Part shown: one piece after another, positions 52,724 through 53,714 of the stretch
Numbering within the stretch: position 1 is the first letter of the stretch
How the letters are laid out: the number at the start of each line of letters is the position of its first letter
Assembly: GCA_001818695.1 (NCBI GenBank)
Contig: MHJG01000002.1
Span: 14,431-68,144, forward strand
Direction of reading: 5' to 3'
DNA from: Candidatus Harrisonbacteria bacterium RIFCSPHIGHO2_02_FULL_42_16
GTDB taxonomy: Bacteria > Patescibacteriota > Minisyncoccia > UBA6257 > 02-FULL-45-10c
DNA: 53,714 nt
Notes under the pieces: model-generated
Told to the model about the DNA's origin: nothing
Seen by the model: the letters and a program-made list of their open reading frames with translations, nothing else
The model's database searches: none
Program-made: the position numbers and the translations under genes

Positions 52724-53621
52724 AATGGGAAATTTTTCTAAAATTTATAAAACTATTAAGCCATCTATCGTGGCTATTGCCTCAAAGATATCAAAAAATC
52801 CAGAATTCCCGGATATTATTGGCACTGGCTTTATAGTAAAATCTGAAGGGATAATTTTTACTAATAGTCATGTAATTAAAGTAATTGAAAAATTACCCCG
52901 GCTTAAAAATATGGGACCCGAAGATTGGCCGGCAATGATTTTATATTTCCACTGGATTCCCGATAGGGGGATGATGGCGATCCCTCTTGAAATAAAAGGA
53001 ATTGGGAGTTTAGAAAGAATAAAACCAGTAGAAGGTTATCATTATGGAGAAGATATTCCAGACTTAGGTTTTATACAGGTACATATAAAAAATTTACCAG
53101 CGCTTAAGATTTCTGAAAGGCTAGAATTGGAAGAGGGTGATGAAATAATGCTAGCTGGTTTTCCAATGGGTACAAGTACATTAAGAGCGCCGGGGTGGTT
53201 ACACCAAATAACTCCAACACTGCAATCAGGAATTATTAGTTCAATACTACCCTTTCCCTGCGACGATCCACATGCAATTCTTCTTGATGTAATGACACAG
53301 GGTGGCTCAAGTGGTTCCCCGGTTTTTAATCCATCTACGGGCGAAGTAATAGGCATAGAGTATGGAGGAATTACGGAACCGAAAATCCTTAAAACTAATT
53401 CGGGTACGATGATTTATGAAAATAATACTTCTTTAACTCTCGCAATCCCAGCAAAAATATTGTATGAAATATATAAAAAAATAGAGGAAGTAGAAGAATT
53501 TAATAATATTGATATTTCTAAATTTGATACCATTGAAAACTTAATCAATAAGAAAAAGGTGATAATTCAGCAACCAAGAACGCCGTCGATGCAACCCATA
53601 AAATCAAACGAGATATTATAG
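52724..53621 (+). CDS. Trypsin-like serine protease (S1/HtrA-like)
   Basis: SIVAIASKI; GTGFIVKSEGIIFTNSHVI (His); DLGFIQVHI (Asp); MTQGGSSGSPVFNPSTGEVIGIEYGG (Ser); likely start MGNFSKIY. Confidence 0.85.
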
Positions 53622-53647
53622 AACCATCACTTGGAAAATATTTAATT

Positions 53648-53714
53648 ATGACACCAAAAGAAAAAGAAGTATTAAAAGCTTTAGTTGAACATCCTAGTGG
53701 ATTATTATCACCCT
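53648..53714 (+). CDS. Start of an ORF running off the window (MTPKEKEVLKALVEHPSGLLSP)
   Basis: Open to the edge. Confidence 0.35.
   Translation, partial: MTPKEKEVLKALVEHPSGLLSP

Overview
The window looks like the chromosome of a Patescibacteria/CPR (Parcubacteria-like) bacterium. Genes are short and tightly packed, mostly on the minus strand. Housekeeping genes: infA (partial), alaS, sigA/rpoD, dnaG, rpmB, tRNA-Pro(GGG), ndk, aspS, a split comEC, mnmA, murC, an NDP-sugar nucleotidyltransferase, efp, VirD4/TraG-like ATPase, ppi and msrB. Accessory content: a CsoR/P-type ATPase/thiol-redox metal-response cluster, a CHASE2-adenylate cyclase with FecR, a caspase-like protein and a trypsin-like protease. 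The least conventional content is: (1) a MITE-like palindromic family, with two 134-bp copies fitted exactly between stop and start codons and a shorter relative read in frame inside alaS, plus other large palindromes in frame inside mnmA; (2) a tandem-duplication scar that created an intact murC::mnmA chimeric ORF, among small membrane ORFs driven by near-consensus promoters whose -35 overlaps the neighbouring start codon; (3) a 12 x 42-bp in-frame repeat gene next to a TrpR-like regulator surrounded by four copies of an 18-bp palindrome; (4) a ~377-nt structured ncRNA candidate with promoter, long-range closing helix and terminator but none of the tmRNA, RNase P or SRP hallmarks I could look for; (5) a second ~124-nt ncRNA candidate. 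No database or folding program was run. Family names come from motif recognition in the supplied translations.
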